Source: Anaerobiospirillum succiniciproducens DSM 6400 (GTDB taxonomy: Bacteria > Pseudomonadota > Gammaproteobacteria > Enterobacterales > Succinivibrionaceae). Taken from it: a stretch of 64,000 nucleotides of DNA. Both the position numbers and the translations under genes were made by a program. The notes below the pieces were generated by a model. That model was not told the DNA's origin. It made no database searches and saw nothing but the letters and a program-made list of their open reading frames with translations. Numbering within the stretch: the stretch's first letter is position 1; every line of letters begins with the position of its first letter. This document shows positions 19,601 through 27,900 of this stretch, one piece after another. The stretch is from NCBI RefSeq assembly GCF_000482845.1, contig NZ_KI519511.1, forward strand, positions 40,237 through 104,236, written 5' to 3'.

Positions 19601-19731
19601 TTTAATGCCCTTGCTAGCTCACTATCCATTTCAGGGGTACGCTCGCTAGGATCTATGGCATCAAGCGCCTTAATGATCTTGTCGAACTTTTCTTCCTCAT
19701 GCCACTTTTGGCATTGCTCTAAAATATCCAT
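16654..19731 (-). CDS. TPR + DUF4261 protein, paralogue 3
   Basis: At 1025 residues this is the longest of the three tandem copies. It has the same layout: TPR-like N-terminus starting MDILEQCQKW, middle block with KIWRDDIVAGSTCVPELIEG, second TPR-like part, and C-terminal DUF4261 ending ETIGFSATDKHAITRSDGVA and HQTLKVEFF. It carries two inserts: an Asp/Gln/Glu-rich stretch around residues 495-560, and an Ala/Glu/Asp-rich linker just after the DUF4261 start. A GGGGG five bases from ATG 19731 sets the start, with a leader unrelated to that of copies 1 and 2. This suggests it is the ancestral or independently placed copy. No signal peptide. Function unknown. Confidence 0.85.
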   Translation of the reverse strand: MDILEQCQKWHEEEKFDKIIKALDAIDPSERTPEMDSELARALNNLGVRTKNGSYMLKIAISLLKKHEELMGESYLWNYRMGYAHYFLDKKGPALKYFMKASEIDPEDEDCDAFISNCIKRLTLPIYERNFRTRVLMAWLTFADQEKEIRSLLGKKNKELKQQEARDRAFKIFRDCINYFGFSIGFNGSKYELIFSPLGNSITLLELSFLKQHAPESVLKHWDIVIGRAATNDNYHMVGDVELSNEELQLWLSEDNGKLKISAYCPKIKGVIANSFKAASKVVEAIIYTAIGEIAYMRYVRELELLDEPKTDKHILLCDLQNELSSMGCDLNIDAQQFLETNFDRYTRKVDEEPSKIWRDDIVAGSTCVPELIEGYFNDDESAIDKLHDDGVAAGFIAYSLDSFDGDDRTDKIFAFREAFEEYLTQDGLDDVVKVVGGATGVDFGYVDVLVWDLVPFLDAAKDFFDDSKIEHAVFHTFRKNVGTVTLKKAEADDEDQEQVNPQSNDDGICYAQDHQEADDADNFAAQEQDEVTDALGTYDDAETGSFDMTEQANEPSQELVYDPQHPQAFYAQIDEFNDDDEYLKSIAALESVDRKYWDFNHAYLLVRALQNYAIIGDQLDKTSRYKGDQALLRSLKLLKEFQAKGKNEARWHMRMAYGYQYLYGQEEQAIAYAKTWAELDPEDEDAKRVINECQEQIEKRSAPLIDIMDECSDPDDSEDGEASSVNRKGQFVCSILLDKLGFDKDALLETLKTQWGIVDEPDDSVEAAAEAEVDAEDGAAEDCDGDDGADSEAQALKDDIKSEALVIRQGKMFVAISYMPCKVPQKDIMYAAENNYMWPDAHKAAKQHKAHILIAVVGQESELMDRAMVFAKVAAACCALKSVSAVFFNNVIIQKEFYADMANLMKDDILPLNNWIWFGLYKNKHGLCAYTYGLDLFGKEEIEVLDAACEPAQLRDFIYDLANYVIAYDVTLQDGETIGFSATDKHAITRSDGVALPGHQTLKVEFFKNAKSEEEQDEIALSDE

Positions 19732-20180
19732 GTAACCCCCAAATCGTATCTACTGAGTAAGCCAAATGCAGCTGCAGCATCTTGCTCAATCTATGTCTGC
19801 AGAAGCTACTGCAGTACTTGATCAGTTTATGCACGCTAGCAGCATCTGTCGAATCATACCAATCTATGTCGGCTAGAAGCGTCTGCCAAATCTTGCTCAA
19901 TCTATGTCTGCTAGAAGCGCCTGCCGTATCGTGGCAATCTATGTACGCTCAAGGCTTAAGAAGCCATCTTCATTTAGCTAAGCTAACACAAACATTAGCG
20001 CCACTGTTAGGCCATCACAACTGACAGAATGTGTTTTTTAGATGACTGTCAAAACTAAGTACTAAAAATATGTCGCACCGCATGGCTGTCCACATAGCCC
20101 CCATGATTTACAATGGAGTTGCAATTGAGTTTCGATTAGAGCTATTTTGCTAAACAATGGTGTTGATGGGGCTTGCAACT
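19732..20180. other. divergent intergenic region between DUF4261 copy 3 and the methyltransferase
   Basis: No gene; it must hold both divergent promoters, but no convincing -35/-10 pair was found. A 37-bp tandem array fills 19779-19957. Confidence 0.6.
19779..19957. repeat. ~37-bp tandem repeat, about 4.5 units
   Basis: Units start at 19779, 19816, 19853, 19890 and 19928 (partial). Each has a form near CAATCTATGTCTGCTAGAAG. The units at 19779 and 19890 share the longest identity. The array lies directly in the divergent promoter region. Confidence 0.75.
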
Positions 20181-21683
20181 ATGAGCTATAGAAGAGAGTT
20201 TGGCGACTATCAAACTCCCCTCGATTTTGCACAAAAGGTATGTCTATACCTCAAAGATAAGAAGGGCATTACCCCAACAGCTATCTTGGAGCCAACTTGT
20301 GGAGTTGGCAATCTACTCAAGAGCAGCCTTATTTTTGGTGCAGAAGAGATCGTCGGCATCGAGATCAATCCAGAGTATTGTGCTCATTGCCAAGAGAGTG
20401 TTAGTGATCCAAGAGTACGAGTTGTTAACCAGAGCATATTTGGCAGTAAGACTAGAAGCCTGTTTCGTAATCCCCAACATTGTCTTGTTATTGGTAATCC
20501 ACCGTGGGTGACCAATAGCACTTTGTCTGCGCTCTCATCTGATAATCTGCCTACAAAGAATAATATCAAGGGCCTTAGAGGCATTGACGCAATCACAGGT
20601 TCGAGCAATTTTGATATTTGCGAGTACATCATTTCACACTTGATTCATGAGTACAAAGATACCGATACAACCATAGCCATGTTGTGTAAAACAGCGGTTG
20701 CAAGGAATGTTTTTGTTGAGCTCAAAAGAAGCAACATCGGTTTTCATGAGTGTGAAGTGCTTGAGTTTGATGCATCTAAAGTTTTCAACATCAGTGCAAG
20801 TGCTTGCTTACTCACTATAAGGTTGGGAAAAACTAACAACTCCCCAGATATTTGCCATATACGCAACTTCCATGATGTTGACCATGTAACTTCAAGTTTT
20901 GGTTACAAGAACGGTCAGCTCTACAGCGATACATCGTGTTTGCCATATGATTTTGAGGGCACGAGCTGCTTTGAATGGCGACAAGGGGTCAAGCATGATT
21001 GCTCTAAAGTTATGGAGCTTACATGGCGTGGAGATTCGCTTGTTAATGGTAGAAGTGAGCTTGTAGATATTGAACGGCAACTTGTCTACCCTTTGATTAA
21101 GAGTAGCATGTTCAAAAAGCCAATCATCAACTCTTTTACCAAGTACGTAATTGTTACGCAGCGCAAAGCAAAAGACCCAACTGATCATCTAGAGTTTGAA
21201 GTTCCAAAGACATGGGCATATTTACAGCAGCACTTAGATGATTTTAACAAGCGCAAAAGCTCAATATATGCCAATGCACCAGAGTTCTCTATGTTTGGCG
21301 TTGGTGATTACTCTTACGCCCCATATAAAGTTGGTGTTAGTGGCTTCTATAAGACCCCACTGTTTTCTGTGCTGTATGCAGATGACGGCTCTCCAGTCAT
21401 GACAGATGATACTAGTTACTTTATTTGCTTTGAGCACTTTGACACTGCTTATGTGGCGATGTTGCTGCTTAATAGCACGCCAGTACAAGCCTTTTTGAAG
21501 ACCATTGCGTTTTTGGATGCCAAGCGTCCGTACACCAAGAAAATACTTACGCGCTTGGATTTCAGAAAAATGGTTGATACCCTCACGCTTGCAGATCTTA
21601 AGCTTACTGAAGAGCAGTTAAGCCTTGATGCGTATGTAACTAAGCCCATGTACAGAGCGTTTCAAGAGCTCGTTCATTGCTAA
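20181..21683 (+). CDS. N6-adenine-type DNA methyltransferase (orphan)
   Basis: A 500-residue class I SAM-dependent methyltransferase. MSYRREFGDYQTPLDFA is the usual opening of this family. The SAM-binding motif I is PTCGVGN at residues 38-44, followed by an acidic strand end VGIEIN, and the catalytic motif IV is NPPW at 106-109, the signature of amino-methyltransferases. The C-terminal half (DLKLTEEQL, PMYRAFQELV) is a probable target-recognition part. ATG 20181 is preferred over 20157 because the family begins here; a GGGG at 20168 is the nearest ribosome site. No restriction endonuclease is adjacent. It is the only plus-strand gene between 2.3 and 23 kb, divergent from DUF4261 copy 3 and convergent with the SUFU gene. 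Confidence 0.85.
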   Translation: MSYRREFGDYQTPLDFAQKVCLYLKDKKGITPTAILEPTCGVGNLLKSSLIFGAEEIVGIEINPEYCAHCQESVSDPRVRVVNQSIFGSKTRSLFRNPQHCLVIGNPPWVTNSTLSALSSDNLPTKNNIKGLRGIDAITGSSNFDICEYIISHLIHEYKDTDTTIAMLCKTAVARNVFVELKRSNIGFHECEVLEFDASKVFNISASACLLTIRLGKTNNSPDICHIRNFHDVDHVTSSFGYKNGQLYSDTSCLPYDFEGTSCFEWRQGVKHDCSKVMELTWRGDSLVNGRSELVDIERQLVYPLIKSSMFKKPIINSFTKYVIVTQRKAKDPTDHLEFEVPKTWAYLQQHLDDFNKRKSSIYANAPEFSMFGVGDYSYAPYKVGVSGFYKTPLFSVLYADDGSPVMTDDTSYFICFEHFDTAYVAMLLLNSTPVQAFLKTIAFLDAKRPYTKKILTRLDFRKMVDTLTLADLKLTEEQLSLDAYVTKPMYRAFQELVHC

Positions 21684-21695
21684 GAAAGGTCAACC

Positions 21696-21741
21696 ACTCC
21701 TCCTTAAAAAGAGGTCATCTCACTTTTTCTTTAGGAGGAGG
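21696..21741. terminator. bidirectional terminator between convergent genes
   Basis: Inverted repeat ACTCCTCCTTAAAAAG (left) against CTTTTTCTTTAGGAGGAG (right), with a three-base bulge, in the 81-base gap between the convergent methyltransferase and SUFU genes. T- and A-runs are within the stem. Confidence 0.6.
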
Positions 21742-21764
21742 AGGATTTGGTTTTTGAAAGTGGA

Positions 21765-22457
21765 CTAGAGGATGGATGGGCGTGTTGGATCGATGATATA
21801 GCTCATCTGATCGCCAAAGCGTTTGAGGAGCTCGATGGAGCCGTGATCAACGGCAAAGTCTAATTCATCTTGATGGAGAGGAATAACTTGATAGAAGTTA
21901 ACATCACCATCACCATATGGCAGCTCACAAATCGAAGCTTCTTCCCGATCAGCACCCACGCTGACAGATAAGGCTGGCACGATGAGCACGCCAGTAAAAT
22001 CAGTACCTTGAGCAAAGCCATCTGGCAGGCTAACAGTATGATATGGGCCAAGCCAGCTATCTTCTTCAATTGGTAATCTTGAGAGTACTTTGAGCAGGCG
22101 GATTGGCCAATAGTCTATCTCTACAGATGAGTCGACTTTCCAATTGCTAGGAAGACTTACGACAAATTCGGCACGGTAGACATCGGCTGAGGCAAACTTG
22201 TCTGGTACGTTCATAACATGCGCACCAGTACCATGAGTAATTAAATTGAAAAAGGCACGATCATCTTGATCTTTGGCATGAACAATATAGATATCGCAAT
22301 GAATATCTGGTGAAATCAGCTCATGAAATACGCCAGAGCATTCACCAAAGAACTTTGCAATATGTTCATCTACTGCCTGAAATTGCACTTCATCATACAG
22401 TTCAGGATGAAGGTCCAAAGAATCATCACCGAAATCTTGACCTTTAAACTCACTCAT
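21765..22457 (-). CDS. Suppressor-of-fused (SUFU) domain protein
   Basis: A 230-residue cytoplasmic protein of the bacterial SUFU family (PF05076). Landmarks are ISPDIHCDIYIV, FFNLITHGTGAHVMNVP, AEFVVSLPSNWKV, YWPIRLLKVLSRLP and, toward the end, FYQVIPLHQDELDFAVDHGS. In bacteria SUFU proteins are predicted immunity proteins, frequently in multi-immunity arrays. The start at 22457 has only a weak AAGG upstream. It is convergent with the methyltransferase gene and forms the right edge of the immunity-type island. Confidence 0.85.
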   Translation of the reverse strand: MSEFKGQDFGDDSLDLHPELYDEVQFQAVDEHIAKFFGECSGVFHELISPDIHCDIYIVHAKDQDDRAFFNLITHGTGAHVMNVPDKFASADVYRAEFVVSLPSNWKVDSSVEIDYWPIRLLKVLSRLPIEEDSWLGPYHTVSLPDGFAQGTDFTGVLIVPALSVSVGADREEASICELPYGDGDVNFYQVIPLHQDELDFAVDHGSIELLKRFGDQMSYIIDPTRPSIL

Positions 22458-23206
22458 TGCTGCAAAACCTTACAGACAGTCTTAAAGAGCGACTCTTAAA
22501 GCCGCGCTGCTGTCCAATTCTTCTTACGTATCAAATTTCCATTATCATCATTGAACGCATCGACCTTAACTTTGTCTAAAGATAAGGAGATGCAAATGTA
22601 GCCTCATAAGTTCAGCTTAGCTGCAAGTATGGCTACTGTTCCTTTTAATCGAGCATTCAAGCTAAAAGATCATGGTATTGAAGTTTGACCATGAGCACTT
22701 AAGCATTCGACAAAAGCTTTAGTCATATAGCATCCCAAAGTTGGGCACTATGATCTTCAAATCATTATAGTGATGCGCTCAAAGTAAGTAAGCTTAGATG
22801 AACAAATAAGGAGACCTCATCACAAAAACAACCCAAGCAATTTGCCAATACGGGATCATGCTCACAACTAGTATGGTAGCGACCCAATCATCCTAGACAT
22901 AATCGCATCTAGTCTCAATTAGCTCCTCGTGCTGGCTGTGAGCTCATAGATTAAGAGCTAGCGACCGTTTACGTTTTATCTTCAATTACATGCTTAAAGC
23001 GGCATTGGCCATGAGTGTCATTTTTCATTGTCAGCACAGATCTTTAGCTGTAGAATGAGCAGAATTTACGAGCTGCATAGGTAGATCTATGCTCTCTTAC
23101 GTCTTGATGTGCTGCTAAACGCGTTGGTAGAGCCACTGAGCATACAAACACTAGCTCATCTACATTTGACGTACTTTCGTATTTTCATTTGTGGCAAGGA
23201 AGAGCA
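22458..23206. other. divergent intergenic region, no gene
   Basis: Separates the SUFU and xpt genes. An AAGGAG (22584-22589) is followed six bases later by ATG and immediately TAG (22596-22601), a start-stop arrangement that may be chance. No purine or xanthine riboswitch core was recognised upstream of xpt. Confidence 0.5.
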
Positions 23207-23785
23207 ATGGCTAACAATTTTCCTATCTTAGTTGATCGTATTAACCGTGACGGAAAGAGCCTTCCTGGAGGTATTCTTAAGGTTGATGGTTTTATCAATC
23301 ACCAACTCGACCCTCAGCTTTTGTATGCCATGTCTGAGGAGTTTATGCGTCGTTTTGACCCAAACTCCTACAATAAGATTCTCACTATCGAAGCAAGCGG
23401 CATTGCCCCTGCTGTAGTACTTGGCTACCTTGCTCATAAGAACGTGGTTTTTGCCAAGAAGAAAAAACCATCTACCATGGATAACACCTTAGTTACTGAG
23501 GTCTTCTCCTTCACTAAGAACACCACTTATCAAATCTGCTGCTCAGCTGAGTTCTTAACTAAAGATGACAAGGTGTTATTCATCGATGACTTCCTTGCTA
23601 ATGGTAAGGCTGCAGCTGGTGTTCAAGACTTAATTGCCCAGGCTGGTGCCGAGCTTGTGGGCATGGGCTTCTTAATTGAAAAGTCCTTCCAAAACGGCGG
23701 TCAAATGCTCCGAGATCAAGGCATTCATGTAGAGTCCTTAGCCACTATCGCCTCCCTTGACGATTGCAAGATCACCTTTGCCTAG
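23207..23785 (+). CDS. xpt: xanthine phosphoribosyltransferase
   Basis: A 192-residue cytosolic enzyme converting xanthine plus PRPP to XMP. It resembles the Bacillus-type Xpt rather than the short enterobacterial Gpt. Family blocks are [16 protein letters not shown] (21-36), [17 protein letters not shown] (58-74), [14 protein letters not shown] (80-93) and the PRPP-binding loop [14 protein letters not shown] (123-136), then [20 protein letters not shown] a few bases upstream of ATG 23207 supports this start over a TTG at 23189. A xanthine permease gene lies 7.5 kb downstream on the same strand, but the gaps make a shared operon unlikely. Confidence 0.95.
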   Translation: MANNFPILVDRINRDGKSLPGGILKVDGFINHQLDPQLLYAMSEEFMRRFDPNSYNKILTIEASGIAPAVVLGYLAHKNVVFAKKKKPSTMDNTLVTEVFSFTKNTTYQICCSAEFLTKDDKVLFIDDFLANGKAAAGVQDLIAQAGAELVGMGFLIEKSFQNGGQMLRDQGIHVESLATIASLDDCKITFA

Positions 23786-24941
23786 CCATAGCTGCCACTA
23801 GCAATCCGATCTCTTTCAATTCTTACGTTCAGCGCATCAAGCTAACTACAATGCGCTGACTCCTCGCGCAACAGCCAACTCACGGCTGTTGCTGCAATCC
23901 AACTTATGGCCGTTGCTACAAGCCTACGCTGGGTGTTGCTAAGAGCCATGCGCCTCTTATCTTTGATCCCATTGCTTCAACATTTGCGCCCCGCTCCCTG
24001 CGCTCACGTGTCTTAGTATCTTTCAAGTACTTGCAAAGTCTTTGCTTTCCAATCTCTTGGCAATATCAAGCTTGTGAACCTTAATAGCAGCACGTATATG
24101 CCTATTCCCCTTTCACTTGCCACTGTAGCGCTACTGCAGATGTGTATAGCTAATGCTGTTGCGTGCCACTCACCTGCATTAGTCAACTGGCTGTCTAAGT
24201 CAATGCACTGTTTGCTTAGCTCTATTGGCTTAGCACGCACGTCGTTGCCTATCTTTTGATTGGTTTGGGCAATATTTGGTTCTTGTAGGCATGGTTAGTC
24301 ATTGCTCATGATAGTTGCACGTCGGTAGCTTTAACTCAATACTGCAGTTGCTCTCGTGTAGATTGGCTGCTGAATTACTCCTGAGTGCTGATCTTGAGGG
24401 AAAAGATTGGTTTTACCTGTGGTGGTTCTATCTTTGGACTATGGCGCTGATGGGCATCTTTTGTGGCGGTAAAGCCACTTTGGTATCTGATAGTTGGGTG
24501 TCGCCTTGAAATAGCGTGTCTTATCGTGGATGGGGAGGGTGGCAGTCGCTCTATTATCTTTTGCGGGTACTTTTTAGTGTTTTGTTGTCACAAATGACAT
24601 CGTTTGATCGCGCTTTGTAAGAATAGCGTTCGTTTTTTTGTGATTAAGTGCTTACAGACAACTAAAAAGCGCGACGAAGCGTGTATTGTCATATACAATG
24701 GTATGGTTATTGTGGGGAGGTGCGCGTAACGCAACTTAAGCCTAGGTCTACCTTAGCTTGGCAGTACAACCATTGCTATATTTTATGGTGACTTAAAGCA
24801 CTAACTTGTTACTTGCGGACGAGGCAGGTTTATGAGGATTGCTTTTATGTGTGGTTTTAGTTTTTTGCGAGCATCTTGTATTTATCAGGGGGCTGTCGAC
24901 ATAGACTAGCTATCTATGCGCGTACAGCATAATTAATTAGC
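23786..24941. other. 1.1-kb intergenic stretch
   Basis: Apart from the two hairpins near xpt nothing is recognised. The segment 24540-24940 is T/G-rich and presumably contains the promoter and leader of the giant repeat protein. A TACAAT at 24694 lacks a -35 partner. Confidence 0.5.
23831..23891 (+). other. two hairpins downstream of xpt
   Basis: AGCGCAT (23831) pairs with ATGCGCT (23851), then CAACAGCC (23869) pairs with GGCTGTTG with a 7-base loop. Neither is followed by a T-run, so termination would have to be Rho-dependent or through another mechanism. Confidence 0.4.
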
Positions 24942-27900
24942 ATGACTGACATTAACAAGTTTAGATCGGTAGTTGCGCACAGACTTGCCGACGGCTCGGT
25001 TATTTATAAAGCGGCCCTTAAAGAGGGGCAGTCCATCGGACAAGATGGCATGAATAACCTAACTACTTGTGCATTTAAGAGTGCCAACTCACGTGACATT
25101 ATTGCCACTGTGAGTGCTAGTGGCATTGAGCGCGGGTCCGTGCTTGCAGAAGTACATGACAGCTTTGGTACGCTAACGCATTTAAGCTTACGCGCTGATG
25201 TGGCTATTAACGATCTTAATAGCTCTTTTGCCGCCTCTGAGCGGAGTAAGAATGCTGAGCAAGCTCTTGAACAATTGCATAGCATCAATCAAAACGACCA
25301 ACTTAGTGATCCTTTTGGCGATGACTTTTTAAGCGATGAGCTTGATTCTGTTTCTTTAAACCATTCGGATGATTTATTACGTGGCTTCTCTGATGACAAT
25401 GACTCGGCTTTAGAAGCCCCGCACTATTTCTTTGCCTCAAATAATCGCAAAAATAATGAGAACTTGTCAGTCTCTGAGCGCAAGGATAATGATCTACATT
25501 CTGCCACCTCTGATATAAACCCAACCCCACCTCAAATGCCAAAGACGGGCCGCAATGATGCCTATATGCGCAACGAGGATCACCTCGTCAATAGCGGCTA
25601 TGACTTTGCTAGCGGTAGCTTTGATAATGCTGCTGCCTATGGTTATTTCTCTCAAAATGCTGCAGCCTATGGTCAGTCAGGTAGCAGTAATGTTTTAGCC
25701 TCATCAAACGCCTCCTCCTCGTCTTTAGAGGCCAAGCTTCACAGCGATGAGCAAGCTAAGCTTCACAGCTTAAGTGCATCTGAGTTTGAGCAATCACAAG
25801 TTGCAGCCCATAGCCATATGCCTATGAGTGACTTAGCTGCATCTACTCAGGATGATGCACACATTGGTGATCACTCTCAGTTTAATGATGGCCGCACTCG
25901 CCCTGTTAATGGCGATCAGCAGAGCTTTGCTCATGGTGCCGATGAGAGTGCTATGTATGATGCTGCTCAGGGTGAGGTATCTAACTTTAATCATGAGGCA
26001 AACAACAGTGTTGGTCATCTCTCTGAGAACTACGCACGTTCTGAAGCTTCATTTGGCACTCATGACAATGATCAAGAGCTCTACTCTCAGCAATTAGAGT
26101 ATGCCAAGGGCGAACAGCAGCTTGAGCATGGTAAAGCCCATAACTTAGCTGGATCATTCTTCAAGCCATCTAATGAGCACACCGCCGCAGAGCGTGAGCA
26201 AGCAGCTGCCGCACGTGCTGCCTCTTCTATTGCTGCACGTAATACCAAGTTCCCTGAGGTGTTAAACCCTGGTGAGCTGGATATGCCACAGCGTGTAATT
26301 CACTCAGCTGTAGTAAGCCCTGAGGCTCATGCGCTTCTGCAGCAAACTGATGCTAAATACTTAAACAGCTTTAGACGTAAGCAAGCTCAGCGCAGCGAGA
26401 GCAATCTGTCGCGTATGTCTGCCTTTGAAATTGCTACTGCTGGTGGTGGTCTGCCACGTTCAGAGCAACGTGCTTTAGCTGAGGCAACTACTGCTACCTC
26501 CAAGATGATTGGCGTAGCAGATATGCCATTAATGCCAGGCAATAAAGGTCAGGTAGATACAGTTGCTGATCCAAATGGCAACTTCAAACCAGGCCTGCGT
26601 GGCGGTACTGCTTTTAGAGATTTCTCCACCCCAATCGATCGTTTTGGTGGTGAGTTTACTGCTGCAAATGCCACTGCCTGTGTTGAAATCAGCTCTGGCA
26701 GATCTACACGAGTCTCGTCCACTCGTGAGCATATGGGCCAACCCCACAATCAGCGCCCTCAAGATCCTGCTGTAGCTACTAATATTCAAGGCCGCTCTAT
26801 TTATTCACAAAACCTCAACACGCTGTCCCCTGCAGCTGAGGTGGAAGTGAATACCACCATGACCGTCTCATCAGGACAAAATGTGTCTGTTGACGAGGCT
26901 CAGGCTTATTTAGAGCAAAGCCGTATTGAGTTTATGAAGGCTGCAGCTCAGCAAAAGGCTGCACGTGCTCGCCAAGCTCAAATTGATGCAGCCCAAGCTA
27001 ATCGTGCACAAGGACTCTCAGCCCTGTCGCACTTAAGCTTGCCAGATGTTAATACTCGTGTAGATAACTTACCGCAAAAAGTACCTGATATGCCGGTAAG
27101 TCATCAGGCAGTAAAAGTTGATAAACCATCAGCCCGCTATGCTTTTGCTAGCTCTGATTATGTCGCTATTACCAAAGAGCGTATTGACGAAAAAGACTTA
27201 CTTGCCGATGAACAGCAACCAGCTGAAGGTATTAGCGAGCCAATTTTATATGACAAGCGTGAGCTTAAGGCTCTGCACAATGGCGCTAATAAAGCAGCTG
27301 GTTCCTTTATTGGTACTCCAAAAGAGTTCTTAGAGGCACTTAAAAAGCAGCAAGACCCTCATCAAGGCGTCAACATCACCCATAAACATGCTCAAGAGCA
27401 AGAGGCTAAAGAAAAGCAAGCTCAAGCTCAAGCAGAGGTATCAGCTGCAGCCCAGAGCGAGTCAGCACACACATCTACTGAGCAAGCTGCTCAGCAAGAC
27501 AGTGTAGCTCCTGCTTCACAAGAGAAACTTAACTCAAGTGACTCTACCCAAAGTGCTAGTGCCGCTACTTCATCTACTGATGCAGCTGCAGCTAAAGATG
27601 CAGCTACAGCTTCAGCAAAAGCTGACACTCAAGCTCAAGACAAAGAAGCAACAGCCCAAGCAACTACTGCTAGTGATAGTGCTAAACAACCTGAGCCTCA
27701 GACCTCAACTCCTGCTACACAAGAGCAAGAGAGCGTCTTAGAGCATGGCAACGTTATCATTACCACTGCCTCACAGAATACTAGCGTAAGTGATGTTGCT
27801 ACTAAGAGTGAGGATAAGTCATTAGCAAGTGGTAGCAGCCAAGCTAGCACCGTTAAGCCAAGCAACTCACCATTTGCTGACTTTACTACCGCTAATGGCA

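Noticed and set aside
22980-23206. Purine or xanthine riboswitch before xpt
   Set aside because: No conserved junction or loop-loop elements recognised; ordinary leader sequence.
24832-24909. 25-codon ORF upstream of the giant protein gene
   Set aside because: Weak AGG spacing only and no homology; it may be chance in a T/G-rich leader.
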